NCBI RefSeq assembly: GCF_001307295.1
Contig: NZ_CP012700.1
Span: forward strand, 2,545,001-2,609,000
DNA from: Sphingopyxis macrogoltabida
GTDB lineage: Bacteria; Pseudomonadota; Alphaproteobacteria; Sphingomonadales; Sphingomonadaceae
Direction: 5' to 3'
DNA length: 64,000 bases
Shown here: positions 42,759-59,030 of the stretch, piece by piece
Layout of the letters: each line of letters starts with the position of its first letter
Numbering within the stretch: the stretch's first letter is position 1
Notes under the pieces: generated by a model
Databases searched by the model: none
The model's input: the letters and a program-made list of their open reading frames with translations, nothing else
Told to the model about the DNA's origin: nothing
Made by a program: the position numbers and the translations under genes

Positions 42759-42938
42759 ATGAAACAGGGTTTTCGCAAGAATCGTCGCGATGGCATGGTC
42801 TTCGGCGTTTGCGCCGGCATGGCCGACCAGTTCGGCATCGACGTCTTGTGGACGCGCATCGCCTTTGTGGCGCTGACGCTGCTTGGCTTCGGCCTGCCAT
42901 TGCTGGTGTATCTGACCGTGGCGATCCTCGCGCCTTAA
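42759..42938 (+). CDS. pspC: PspC-domain protein
   Basis: 59 residues from ATG 42759 with AAAGGAAAAAA upstream. It is just the PspC domain: basic start KQGFRKNRRDGMVFGVCAGMADQFGID, then one hydrophobic helix LWTRIAFVALTLLGFGLPLLV with a short tail. PspC senses membrane stress in the phage-shock response. A small hairpin (CCGGCC/GGCCGG, 42726-42742) precedes it. A clear terminator follows at 43000. Confidence 0.88.
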   Translation: MKQGFRKNRRDGMVFGVCAGMADQFGIDVLWTRIAFVALTLLGFGLPLLVYLTVAILAP

Positions 42939-42999
42939 GCCAGCACCGGGCCGGCCGCCGCAACAGCGCAGTCGCACCGGCCCGCACAATTCCAGGACC

Positions 43000-43031
43000 A
43001 AGGGCTCACCGGCCACCCGGTGAGCCCTTTT
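43000..43031 (+). terminator. Rho-independent terminator after pspC
   Basis: A 13-base perfect stem AAGGGCTCACCGG / CCGGTGAGCCCTT with a four-base loop, followed by T residues to 43031. It ends the sigma-54 unit and also lies beyond the stop of the convergent VOC gene. Confidence 0.88.
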
Positions 43032-43080
43032 CAATTCAGCGGCAAACCGAAAGGCAACGGGTCCATACCCGGCCCCCGCA

Positions 43081-43479
43081 TCACCGCGATCCAAAACGTT
43101 CTTTCGCAGCCGTCGTGGCGGGCGTGAACAGCGCGACGAGCGTCCCTTCCGGATCGCGGAACTGCATCGTGCGGTTTCCCCATGGCATCGCCTTCGGTTC
43201 GTGCACCCATTCGACACGATCCTTCAAACGGACGAAATCGGCATCGACGTCATCGACCATGAATTCGATGATCGCCGTGCGGTTGGCTGCGGGCTCGGCG
43301 CTGCCGTCCCGAAACAGCGCCACCGTTTCCGCCGCGCCGATCGCAAGCGTGGCGGCCGGCGTGACGATCTCGGCAAATTGCGGTGCGAGCCATTCCGCCG
43401 GCCGGGCGGTCACCATTTCATAAAAGTCGACCATGGCGTGAATATCGGCCGCGATCAGGCGAGTGGACGCGAATTTCAT
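43081..43479 (-). CDS. VOC-family protein
   Basis: 132 residues from ATG 43479 (GGAAG seven bases upstream on its strand); the longer in-frame start at 43533 lacks support. A single VOC module pair: FASTRLIAADIHAMVDFYEMV and MQFRDPEGTLVALFTP. The usual first His ligand position is replaced (STRLIA), so a classic metal site is doubtful. It is divergent from the WYL regulator, which probably controls it. Confidence 0.78.
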   Translation of the reverse strand: MKFASTRLIAADIHAMVDFYEMVTARPAEWLAPQFAEIVTPAATLAIGAAETVALFRDGSAEPAANRTAIIEFMVDDVDADFVRLKDRVEWVHEPKAMPWGNRTMQFRDPEGTLVALFTPATTAAKERFGSR

Positions 43480-43573
43480 AGGGGCTTCCTTGACAAGATT
43501 GTTCCGGCGCAGCGCCGAAGCGCCTTGTTGCACAGGCCTGTTGCCAGCATGATGTCAGCAGGAGTCAGTAACC

Positions 43574-44296
43574 ATGCGCCGAGCCGAACGCCTGTTCCAG
43601 ATCATCCAGATTCTCCGCCGGTCGCACCGGCCCGTGACCGGCGCCGTTCTGGCCGCCGAATTGGAAGTGTCGATACGCACCGTCTATCGCGACATGGCCG
43701 ACCTGATCGGCCAGCGCGTGCCGATTACCGGCGAACCGGGCTTCGGCTATCTGCTTGCCGCCGAATATGACATGCCGCCGCTGATGCTCACCCCCGACGA
43801 GATCGAGGCCGTGGTCCTCGGTTCGCAGTGGGTGGCCGAACGCGGCGATCCGCTGCTTTCGAGGGCCGCAAGCGATGTGATCGCAAAGATCGCCGCGGTC
43901 GTACCCGACCATCTGCGTCCCTTCATCGAAGACCCGGGCGTCGCGGCGAAACCCAAACTTCACAGGGAGGATGACCCCGGCAGCGGGATCGATATCGCCC
44001 CCCTCCGAAAAGCCATTCGCGAAGGCCGGAAGCTGCGGCTTGGTTACCGCTCGGTTGGTGGAGAGAGGACCGAAAGGACGGTATGGCCGGTCGTTCTCGG
44101 CTTTTCGGAAGCCGAGCGCCTGTTGATCGCATGGTGCGAACTGCGTCGGGACTTTCGTCATTTCCGCACCGACCGAATGACCGATGCGGAGATGCTCGAC
44201 GAAGCGATCGGGATCGGCAGCAAGGAATTACGCCTCCGCTGGCAAGGCTGGCGCGCGACGCAGATCGCCGGTCATGTGGGTTCGGTAACCAAATGA
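43574..44296 (+). CDS. HTH/WYL-domain transcriptional regulator (YafY type)
   Basis: 240 residues from ATG 43574. The N-terminal HTH reads RRAERLFQIIQILRR...TGAVLAAELEVSIRTVYRDMADL, and the C-terminal WYL region reads LRLGYRSVGGERTERTVWPV...LLIAWCELRRDFRHFRTDRM. WYL domains sense nucleotides or other ligands. It is divergent from a VOC gene, a common pair in which the regulator controls the neighbour. Confidence 0.9.
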   Translation: MRRAERLFQIIQILRRSHRPVTGAVLAAELEVSIRTVYRDMADLIGQRVPITGEPGFGYLLAAEYDMPPLMLTPDEIEAVVLGSQWVAERGDPLLSRAASDVIAKIAAVVPDHLRPFIEDPGVAAKPKLHREDDPGSGIDIAPLRKAIREGRKLRLGYRSVGGERTERTVWPVVLGFSEAERLLIAWCELRRDFRHFRTDRMTDAEMLDEAIGIGSKELRLRWQGWRATQIAGHVGSVTK

Positions 44297-44336
44297 AGGG
44301 ACCGTCGGAATACGTCTTCCCAAAGAGTGCATAACG

Positions 44337-44368
44337 AAAAAGCCCCGCCGGATCGCTCCGGCGGGGCT
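44337..44368 (-). terminator. Rho-independent terminator of rpoC
   Basis: A 12-base perfect stem AGCCCCGCCGGA / TCCGGCGGGGCT with loop TCGC; on the minus strand it is followed by five T. It is 32 bases beyond the rpoC stop. Confidence 0.93.
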
Positions 44369-44399
44369 CTATTCGGTCAGCCAAAGGCCTTGAAGAAGC

Positions 44400-48683
<4,284 letters not shown>

Positions 48684-48699
48684 ATGTCTGCTCCATCTT

Positions 48700-48722
48700 C
48701 CCCTCTCGCGCCGCGAGAGGGG
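48700..48722. repeat. Hairpin between rpoB and rpoC
   Basis: CCCCTCTCGCG and CGCGAGAGGGG are exact complements around one base, making an 11-bp arm palindrome. There is no T tract, so it is more likely an RNA-stability or processing element than a terminator. Confidence 0.7.
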
Positions 48723-48734
48723 TGAGGAAAAATC

Positions 48735-52913
<4,179 letters not shown>

Positions 52914-53155
52914 AAGTGATTGTCTCGCCTTAGTAAAAATCAGCTCGCGAGCGCATCGACGCGAAAAAAGCCGCAGGCAACCGTTGCCGGTTTACCGCAG
53001 CTTTCCTACGCCTGTCGAAATCCCTGCCGCCCTATCCGTACAGCCCGCTGCGCAAAGTCAGGCTCTATCTCGGACGGTGGGGTGTGATGGCGATATAGGA
53101 TCGGGGGTGCGCGGTGTCAACGGCACCGCAGCGAAGCGATCGCGTGCACGGCGAC

Positions 53156-53181
53156 TTTGGGGTGGGGAGCGGACGTTCGCC
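53156..53181. repeat. Short dispersed repeat, second copy
   Basis: Nearly identical to 14627-14653; the core here is GCGGACGTTCGC, one base off the perfect palindrome. It lies just beyond the stop of the orphan gene at 53187, within the 273-base gap upstream of rpoB, which otherwise shows nothing recognisable. Confidence 0.65.
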
Positions 53182-53186
53182 GGGGA

Positions 53187-53561
53187 CTACATCACCAATA
53201 GAGACGTGATCTGCGAAGGTTCAGAAAGGCCCAATTGGCGCCCTAACGCAACGCCCAAAGGCACCACCCAGAAGGCCGAGTCAGCATCAAATGGCGCAGG
53301 AGAATCGCTAAGATTGTAAATGGTCTTCGCGCAGATTTCCTCAAAAGCATATTGCGCCAAACCCAGCTGATCGTCGCGCTTTCCTGCCCTCAGCGTCTTT
53401 TGCCTAATGTCTTGGAAGAGCGCGTGCGCGCCCTTCCAACTTTCACGATCCGAAATCATTCTGAGAAGTTTGCGGAGCGTGTCGCTATCGTCACACCGGT
53501 TTTCGAAGAATGTCAGCATCTCCGTCATTGCGTCAACGATGTTGGTTGGATGAGTGCGCAT
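53187..53561 (-). CDS. Hypothetical protein, low GC
   Basis: 124 residues from ATG 53561, with AGAAG upstream at acceptable spacing. Codon use is clearly more AT-rich than its neighbours, which suggests transfer. The product is soluble and mostly helical, with charged segments (FFENRCDDSDTLRKLLRMIS) and no motif that I recognise. It resembles small orphan proteins of mobile regions, but there is no integrase or transposase beside it. Confidence 0.55.
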   Translation of the reverse strand: MRTHPTNIVDAMTEMLTFFENRCDDSDTLRKLLRMISDRESWKGAHALFQDIRQKTLRAGKRDDQLGLAQYAFEEICAKTIYNLSDSPAPFDADSAFWVVPLGVALGRQLGLSEPSQITSLLVM

Positions 53562-53627
53562 CGTATTCTTCTATAGGATGTCACGATGTCCGCAATCGGT
53601 CGATACCGGACGATGCGCCTACACCCG

Positions 53628-54296
53628 TCAAAAAATGCCCTTGAGCAACCCCGCCGGATTCCGCCGCAACGCCGCCTCTTCGCCCGCCATATAATGGAAA
53701 ATCCCTTTCAGCGCCTGTTCGGTCACCGATCGCGTCAGCCCGTCGCGCGTCAGGCCGGCCGATGCCAGCAGCGGACTGCCCTGCGACAGTTGGTCGAGTT
53801 GACGATACGCGCCGACATCGCCCAGCGCCGACCCGATCAGCGGCGACACTTTGGTGAACAGCACGCTGCCCGCGCTCTGCTGGAGATAGCGTGTCGCGCC
53901 ATCATTCTTCGCCACCAGTCCGGGCGCATCGGTCCAGCGCAAATCGTCGATCGCGGTGCGGAAGATCGGCTTCGCTTCGCCCGCCGCCTTGCCGCCCGCG
54001 TCGTTCAGGCTCTTGGTCAAGTTGGTGGTGAGCCCGAGCTGGTCGCCCATGCCGAACAGCTTCGACGCCAGCTTCCCGCCCGCGCCCGGCAACAAGATAC
54101 GCACCGCGGTGTCGCGATAGAAGGCGCCCGGCTCCGCGAGCTTGTCGAGCGCGCCATCGGAGGCGCCCGCGATCAGGCCCTTCACCCCGCTCTTCGGCAG
54201 CTTCGCCATCGCCCAGGGCGCGTTCGCCACTGCCAACATCCCCGCCGCGCCCGCGATCAGCGTCCTGCGTGCGATCATTTCCGTGCCATCGTCCAT
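53628..54296 (-). CDS. DUF4197-family exported protein
   Basis: 222 residues from ATG 54296 with GGGAGAGAG seven bases upstream. The N terminus ARRTLIAGAAGMLAVANAPWAMA is a Tat-like signal. The body matches DUF4197: LIAGASDGALDKLAEPGAFYRD, RILLPGAGGKLASKL, and the C-terminal ALKGIFHYMAGEEAALRRNPAG. Function unknown in the family. It follows the TetR gene by 56 bases in the same direction. Confidence 0.85.
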   Translation of the reverse strand: MDDGTEMIARRTLIAGAAGMLAVANAPWAMAKLPKSGVKGLIAGASDGALDKLAEPGAFYRDTAVRILLPGAGGKLASKLFGMGDQLGLTTNLTKSLNDAGGKAAGEAKPIFRTAIDDLRWTDAPGLVAKNDGATRYLQQSAGSVLFTKVSPLIGSALGDVGAYRQLDQLSQGSPLLASAGLTRDGLTRSVTEQALKGIFHYMAGEEAALRRNPAGLLKGIF

Positions 54297-54352
54297 CGCG
54301 ACTCTCTCCCACCGGTCCGGGCCGCGAACCTATCAGCAAAAGCCGGCGCGCC

Positions 54353-55069
54353 CTATGGCCGATCGGCAAGCCCGTCGAGCTTGCGTTCGATCCGCTCCAA
54401 TCGTTCGGCAACCTCGCCCTGCGCCCCGCCCGGCAAGGCGAGCACCGGCATGATATAGATCGCGACGCGCTGCCGCACCTCTTCGAACGTCGCATAATCG
54501 TCGGCGCCCAGCACGAGCATCTGGTGGAGCAGCCATTCGAGCAGGCGCTCGAGAGCGTCGGGCGGCGTCCATTGCCCGGAGGCCGCGGCGCCTTCGAGCA
54601 TCGAGCGCACCAGCGCCCCGGTGATCGACTTGTGCGCGGCAAGGAAGATCGAGAAATCGTCGTGAAGCAGGCCCTCCTGCGCCACCTTGTGGATCCACGG
54701 CGTGTTGCAGATGCTCTCGATCCCGCCCGCGATCACCTGTTCGAGCCGCTCCTCGAGCGGACCGAGCCCGACCGCAATCTGCCCGCTGCGTTCGAGATAC
54801 GGTCCGGCCAGATGCTGGAGAAGCGCGAGCAGCAACCCCTCGCGATTGCCGAACCAGCGATAGAGCGTCGCGCGCGACACGCCGGATTCGCGCACCACAT
54901 GGTCGATCGTGACATCGCGAAAGCCGATGCGTTCGACGACGATCGCAGCGGCATCGAGCGCCGCCTCGCGGCCGCCCAAGGCGCTGCCCGCTCCGCCACC
55001 GCGCGGATTTGCGTCGATTGTTGCGATCCCAGCCTCCCTTGATGAGCCGCCTCGCCTATCATGTCGCAC
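54353..55069 (-). CDS. TetR-family transcriptional regulator
   Basis: About 238 residues if started at GTG 55069; TTG 55081 is equally in frame and a strong AAGGGAGG at about 55035 points to a start further in, but no start codon follows at proper spacing. The HTH is FRDVTIDHVVRESGVSRATLYRWFGNREGLL at about residues 55-85. It is divergent from a TonB receptor over operator G. It is a candidate ligand for the palindrome family. Confidence 0.85.
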   Translation of the reverse strand: MRHDRRGGSSREAGIATIDANPRGGGAGSALGGREAALDAAAIVVERIGFRDVTIDHVVRESGVSRATLYRWFGNREGLLLALLQHLAGPYLERSGQIAVGLGPLEERLEQVIAGGIESICNTPWIHKVAQEGLLHDDFSIFLAAHKSITGALVRSMLEGAAASGQWTPPDALERLLEWLLHQMLVLGADDYATFEEVRQRVAIYIMPVLALPGGAQGEVAERLERIERKLDGLADRP

Positions 55070-55097
55070 TTGATGAGGCAAACTCTTGCGCTTGTCT

Positions 55098-55115
55098 CAC
55101 TTAGTGTGATAAGTG
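55098..55115. promoter_or_regulatory. Operator G of the ACTTAG-N4-CTAAGT family
   Basis: ACTTAG-TGTG-ATAAGT (55099-55114), 11 of 12 arm bases match; it can also be read as the perfect inverted repeat CACTTA-N6-TAAGTG. It lies between TetR (start about 55069) and the TonB receptor (start 55179). Confidence 0.65.
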
Positions 55116-55178
55116 GACTTCAACGTCTCATGAATGAGAGACCGGTTTCAGCCGGTCCGGGACGGGAGGGAGAGAGAA

Positions 55179-57545
55179 ATGACACGACGCCTATTGCTGC
55201 TCCTCGCCGGCGCCAGCATCGCCGCCGCCGCGCAGGCCCAGACTGCCCGCGCCACCACGGCCGCCGATGCCCCCGTCCCCGCCGATGACAACAACGCCCA
55301 GAGCTCGGGCATTGCCGACATCGTCGTCACCGCGCGCCGCACCAGCGAAGCCGCGCAGACGATCCCGCTCGCGATCAGCGTGTTCGGCGGCCAGCAACTC
55401 GCCGACACCAACGTCCAGGGTATCGAGAATATTGCGCAGCAGACGCCGAACTTCTTCGTCCAGACGTCGAGCGCCGACCCGACCGGCGTCCTCCTCACCA
55501 TTCGCGGCCAGTCGCAACAGGATTCGATCCTGACCATTGAGTCGCCGATCGGCGTCTATGTCGACGGCATCAACTATATCCGCTCGTCGAACCTCGAAAC
55601 CGCGCTGACCGACGTCGAACGCGTCGAGGTGCTGCGCGGCCCGCAGGGGACGCTGTTCGGCAAGAACACCACCGGCGGCGCGATCAACATCACGACGCGC
55701 CAGCCCGATCTCGATGCGGTCGGCGGTTATGTAAAACTCAGCGCCGCGACGCACGACCGTTATGGCGCGACCGGCGTCCTCAACCTGCCGCTCATCGACG
55801 ACGTGCTCGGCGTGCGCATCCTCGCGCAACGGATCGAGGACGGCTCGCTCGGCGTCAACGGCCTCGGCGACGGGATCGGCGGCAAGAAGCAGACCGCTTT
55901 CCGCACCAACTGGCTGTTTACCCCGAACGACAGCGTCACTTGGGCGATCTCGGCCGACTATACCCGCACCCGCGGCGACGCGCCGGTGAGCAAGCTCGCC
56001 TTCGTCAGCCCCTTCCCCAGCCCCGCTCCGGGCACACCGAACCCCGCCCCGGCGCTGATCGACATCGCGATCAGCCAGGGCATCCTCGATCCGGCGCTGC
56101 TCGCCGACCCGGAGGGCAATGCGGCCGCGATCGGCGCTGCACTCGGGCAGGCGCACGCGCTGTTCACCGGCCTCGTCGGGCGGCGCGGCTTTTACGACAA
56201 TGATGCAACGGGCGCGCAGGGCAGTTATGCGCGCACCTATGGCGTCAGCTCGAACCTGGCGGTCGAGCTGACGCCAACCTTGTCCTTCCGTTCGATCACG
56301 GCGGCACGCTGGCTGAAGCGCTGGCTCGACGTCGACCTCGACAGCTCGCCCTTCACGCTGCTCGAGGCCGAACTCGCGAGCCGCGCGAAGAACCTCAGCC
56401 AGGAATTCCAGTTCAGCGGCGAGATCGGCGACCGCGTCGACTGGATCACCGGGGTCTATTTCAACGAGGAAACCGGCCGCGACTTCTCGCGCGCGACGGC
56501 ACTCGGGACGATCAACGCGACCAACCCCAACATCACCGACGGCTTCGTCAAGAACAGCAGCTGGGCCGCCTTTGGCCAACTCATCGTCGACCTCACCGAC
56601 AGCGTCCGCTTCACCGGCGGGCTGCGCTGGACCGAGGAAAGCAAGGAACTGCGCTCGTTCAACCGCTCGTCGGGCAGCGCGGTGTGCAACATCCCGTCGG
56701 CGCTGCAACTCGGCGGCACCTGCCAGGCACGCTTCAAGGACAGCTTCTCGGATTACTCCTACCTCGCCAGCCTCGACTGGACGATCCAGCCCGGCGTCCT
56801 CGTCTATGCCCGCACCGCGCGCGGCTTCAAGGGCGGCGGCCAGAATCTGCGCGGCACCGGCACTGCCGACAGCTTCGCCGCCTTCGCGCCCGAAGTCGTC
56901 ACCGATTACGAAGTCGGGGCCAAGGCCGATTTGCTCGACCGCCGCCTGCGCGTCAACGTCGCGCTGTTTCAGGCCAATTACAGCGACATCCAGCGCACGA
57001 TCGTTCAGGCGTCGCCCGGCGGCGCGATCGTCAGCCTCGTCACCAACGCGGCGCGCGCGCGCATCCGCGGCGCCGAGGCCGAAATCACCGCGGTGCCGGT
57101 CGACGGGCTGACGCTGTCGGGCGGTTTCGGGGTCAACGACGCCAAATATCTCGACTTCACCGACGTCACCGGCGACCGCTCGAACGAGCCGTTCCAGTTC
57201 CCCAAATACAGCTATCGCCTCGCCGCCACCTACAGCACCCCGACCGGCGCCGGCGACCTGCGGCTCAGCGTCGACTGGAACTGGCGCAGCGCGACCCAGC
57301 TCGTCGGTTCGGCGATCTACCGCGACAGCCTGCGCCAGCCCGCCTACGGCCTGCTCGGCGCGCGCATCGCGCTCGACATCGACAGCATCAACAGCGAGAT
57401 TGCGGTGTTCGGCACCAACCTCACCAACCGCCATTATGCGGTGTCCGGGGTCCAGTTCGACAACAGCCTGGGGTTCAACACGCTCTACGCAGGCGAGCCG
57501 CGGGTGATCGGCCTGCAACTCACGACGCGCTTCGGCGGGGGCTGA
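55179..57545 (+). CDS. TonB-dependent outer-membrane receptor
   Basis: 788 residues from ATG 55179 with GGGAGGGAGAGAG upstream. Signal peptide ends AAAAQAQ; TonB-box region ADIVVTARRT; plug with VEVLRGPQGTLFGKNTTGGAINITTRQ; barrel ending VIGLQLTTRFGGG. It is divergent from TetR over operator G, so expression is likely controlled by substrate. The cargo is unknown, but the operator ties it to the acyl-CoA ligase regulon. Confidence 0.93.
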   Translation: MTRRLLLLLAGASIAAAAQAQTARATTAADAPVPADDNNAQSSGIADIVVTARRTSEAAQTIPLAISVFGGQQLADTNVQGIENIAQQTPNFFVQTSSADPTGVLLTIRGQSQQDSILTIESPIGVYVDGINYIRSSNLETALTDVERVEVLRGPQGTLFGKNTTGGAINITTRQPDLDAVGGYVKLSAATHDRYGATGVLNLPLIDDVLGVRILAQRIEDGSLGVNGLGDGIGGKKQTAFRTNWLFTPNDSVTWAISADYTRTRGDAPVSKLAFVSPFPSPAPGTPNPAPALIDIAISQGILDPALLADPEGNAAAIGAALGQAHALFTGLVGRRGFYDNDATGAQGSYARTYGVSSNLAVELTPTLSFRSITAARWLKRWLDVDLDSSPFTLLEAELASRAKNLSQEFQFSGEIGDRVDWITGVYFNEETGRDFSRATALGTINATNPNITDGFVKNSSWAAFGQLIVDLTDSVRFTGGLRWTEESKELRSFNRSSGSAVCNIPSALQLGGTCQARFKDSFSDYSYLASLDWTIQPGVLVYARTARGFKGGGQNLRGTGTADSFAAFAPEVVTDYEVGAKADLLDRRLRVNVALFQANYSDIQRTIVQASPGGAIVSLVTNAARARIRGAEAEITAVPVDGLTLSGGFGVNDAKYLDFTDVTGDRSNEPFQFPKYSYRLAATYSTPTGAGDLRLSVDWNWRSATQLVGSAIYRDSLRQPAYGLLGARIALDIDSINSEIAVFGTNLTNRHYAVSGVQFDNSLGFNTLYAGEPRVIGLQLTTRFGGG

Positions 57546-57586
57546 GGCCCGTCCGGTCCGGGGTGGTTTCCAAACCGCCCTCTATT

Positions 57587-57670
57587 CCCGTTCATGTCGA
57601 GCGAAGTCGAGACACCCATCGAAGTTGCGCCTAGCCGAGGGGCATCTCGACTTCGCTCGATGCGAACGGG
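57587..57670. repeat. Intergenic palindromic repeat (GTCGAGCGAAGTCGAGA type)
   Basis: Arms of about 30 bases (CCCGTTCATGTCGAGCGAAG and complement near 57640-57670) pair with few mismatches around a loop of about 22 bases. It lies between the TonB receptor stop (57545) and the MarR stop (57737), both converging on it. Confidence 0.8.
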
Positions 57671-57736
57671 TTAGGGGTTGGCCTAAACGGCAGAAACCGG
57701 CCGGAACCCGTCACTCACGCCTTCCACAAACAGCAA

Positions 57737-58243
57737 TCACGCCTTGACGTCGGAAAGCACCGACAGCTTGCGCGTCTCGTCGGCGAGATTGTCGATCACG
57801 CGGCGCATCAGCGCCTGCAGCATCTCGACCTCTTCGTCGCTCATCCCGCGGGTCGCGATCTCGTGGATCTCGGCGTTCATCGGCGCGAGCACAAGTTCGA
57901 GCTTTTTCGCATGCGGGGTCAAATGGATGAAGGTCTTGCGCCGGTCGTCCTCGGTCTTCTTGCGAGTGATCAGCCCGGCTTTTTCCAGCCCCTTCAGCGC
58001 GACGACGGTCGTCGGCTCGCGCATCCCGACGCGTTCGCTGAGCTCGCGCTGGGTGATCCCGTCCTCGCGCCACAACTGGCGGAGGAAGCGCCATTGCCCC
58101 GCCGAAACGTCGTGCGTGAGCGTGCGGCGTTCGAGGAGACGCGAAAAGGACCGGAAAACGACGCGCGCCAGATAGCCGATACTGTTCTCCGGGTCGGTGT
58201 AATATTCCGCCGTATGCCGGTAAGTCTTCGTGTTCCTGGCCAA
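57737..58243 (-). CDS. MarR-family transcriptional regulator
   Basis: 168 residues from TTG 58243, which has GGGGAG six bases upstream; the frame is open to 58396 but that N terminus is Arg-rich and unlike MarR. HTH and wing: GITQRELSERVGMREPTTVVALKGLEKAGLITRKKTEDDRRKTFIHL. Its upstream gap contains operator D, 171 bases away, directly in front of the leuD-like gene. It is the second MarR tied to the palindrome. Confidence 0.87.
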   Translation of the reverse strand: MARNTKTYRHTAEYYTDPENSIGYLARVVFRSFSRLLERRTLTHDVSAGQWRFLRQLWREDGITQRELSERVGMREPTTVVALKGLEKAGLITRKKTEDDRRKTFIHLTPHAKKLELVLAPMNAEIHEIATRGMSDEEVEMLQALMRRVIDNLADETRKLSVLSDVKA

Positions 58244-58413
58244 AACCTGCTCCCCTGCGATGGCCCGGCATCGGGCATTTGCCCGCGTCCCGCCGAAGCC
58301 TGGCGCAAACCTTAGAACGCGAAGATTCACCCCGCAACCTCTTCGTGGCGCTGGCAACCAGCGCCTCCGCACCAACCCGTCGATATCGTTGGACAAGGTC
58401 GCGACCTTCCATT

Positions 58414-58429
58414 ACTTAGAATACTAAGT
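58414..58429. promoter_or_regulatory. Operator D, perfect ACTTAG-N4-CTAAGT
   Basis: ACTTAG-AATA-CTAAGT, the only copy with all 12 arm bases symmetrical. It ends 13 bases before the GTG of the leuD-like gene and overlaps TAGAAT and TATTCT -10-like boxes on both strands, so the leader of leuD must be very short or start inside the site. Confidence 0.75.
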
Positions 58430-58442
58430 TAATGGAGGTGAA

Positions 58443-59030
58443 GTGGAGAAATTTGTCCGGATCAAGGGCGTCGCGGCACCGCTGCCGCTCGCCAATGTCG
58501 ATACCGACATGATCATTCCCGCGCGCTATATGAAGGCGCTGACCCGCCTCGGGCTCGGCCGTCATCTGTTCCGGGAACTGCGCTTCGACGACGAAGCGGG
58601 CGGCGAACGCCCCGACTTCATTCTCAACCGGCCGGCATGCCGCGATGCGCAGATATTGATCGCCGACCGCAATTTCGGCTGCGGCTCGTCGCGCGAGCAC
58701 GCGGTGTGGGCGCTCGGCGATTTCGGTATCCGTTGCGTGATCGCACCGAGCTTCGGCGATATCTTCGCGGGCAATGCGCGCAAGAACGGCCTGTTGCTCA
58801 TCCGCCTGCCCGAGGCGCTGTGCGACCGGCTGCGCCGCGAGGTCGAACTCGCCCAATATGCTCCCATCGAGGTCGATCTTGCGGCGCAGCAGATTCGCCT
58901 CGCTTCGGGCGAAGCGATCGATTTCGCCATCGATCCCGGCGACCGCCGCATCCTCATCGAGGGACTCGACGACATCGCCCGCACCCTGCGCCACGCCGAC
59001 GCGATCGCGCGGTTCGAGACGGCAACCTAG
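58443..59030 (+). CDS. leuD: 3-isopropylmalate dehydratase small subunit-like (LeuD family)
   Basis: 195 residues from GTG 58443 with GGAGG five bases upstream. Typical swivel-domain motifs: [35 protein letters not shown] and [17 protein letters not shown]. With the large subunit at 59027 it would make a hydro-lyase of the aconitase superfamily. Unusually, the two subunit genes converge and their stops overlap by four bases. Operator D in front suggests a catabolic paralogue rather than the leucine-pathway copy. Confidence 0.85.
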   Translation: MEKFVRIKGVAAPLPLANVDTDMIIPARYMKALTRLGLGRHLFRELRFDDEAGGERPDFILNRPACRDAQILIADRNFGCGSSREHAVWALGDFGIRCVIAPSFGDIFAGNARKNGLLLIRLPEALCDRLRREVELAQYAPIEVDLAAQQIRLASGEAIDFAIDPGDRRILIEGLDDIARTLRHADAIARFETAT

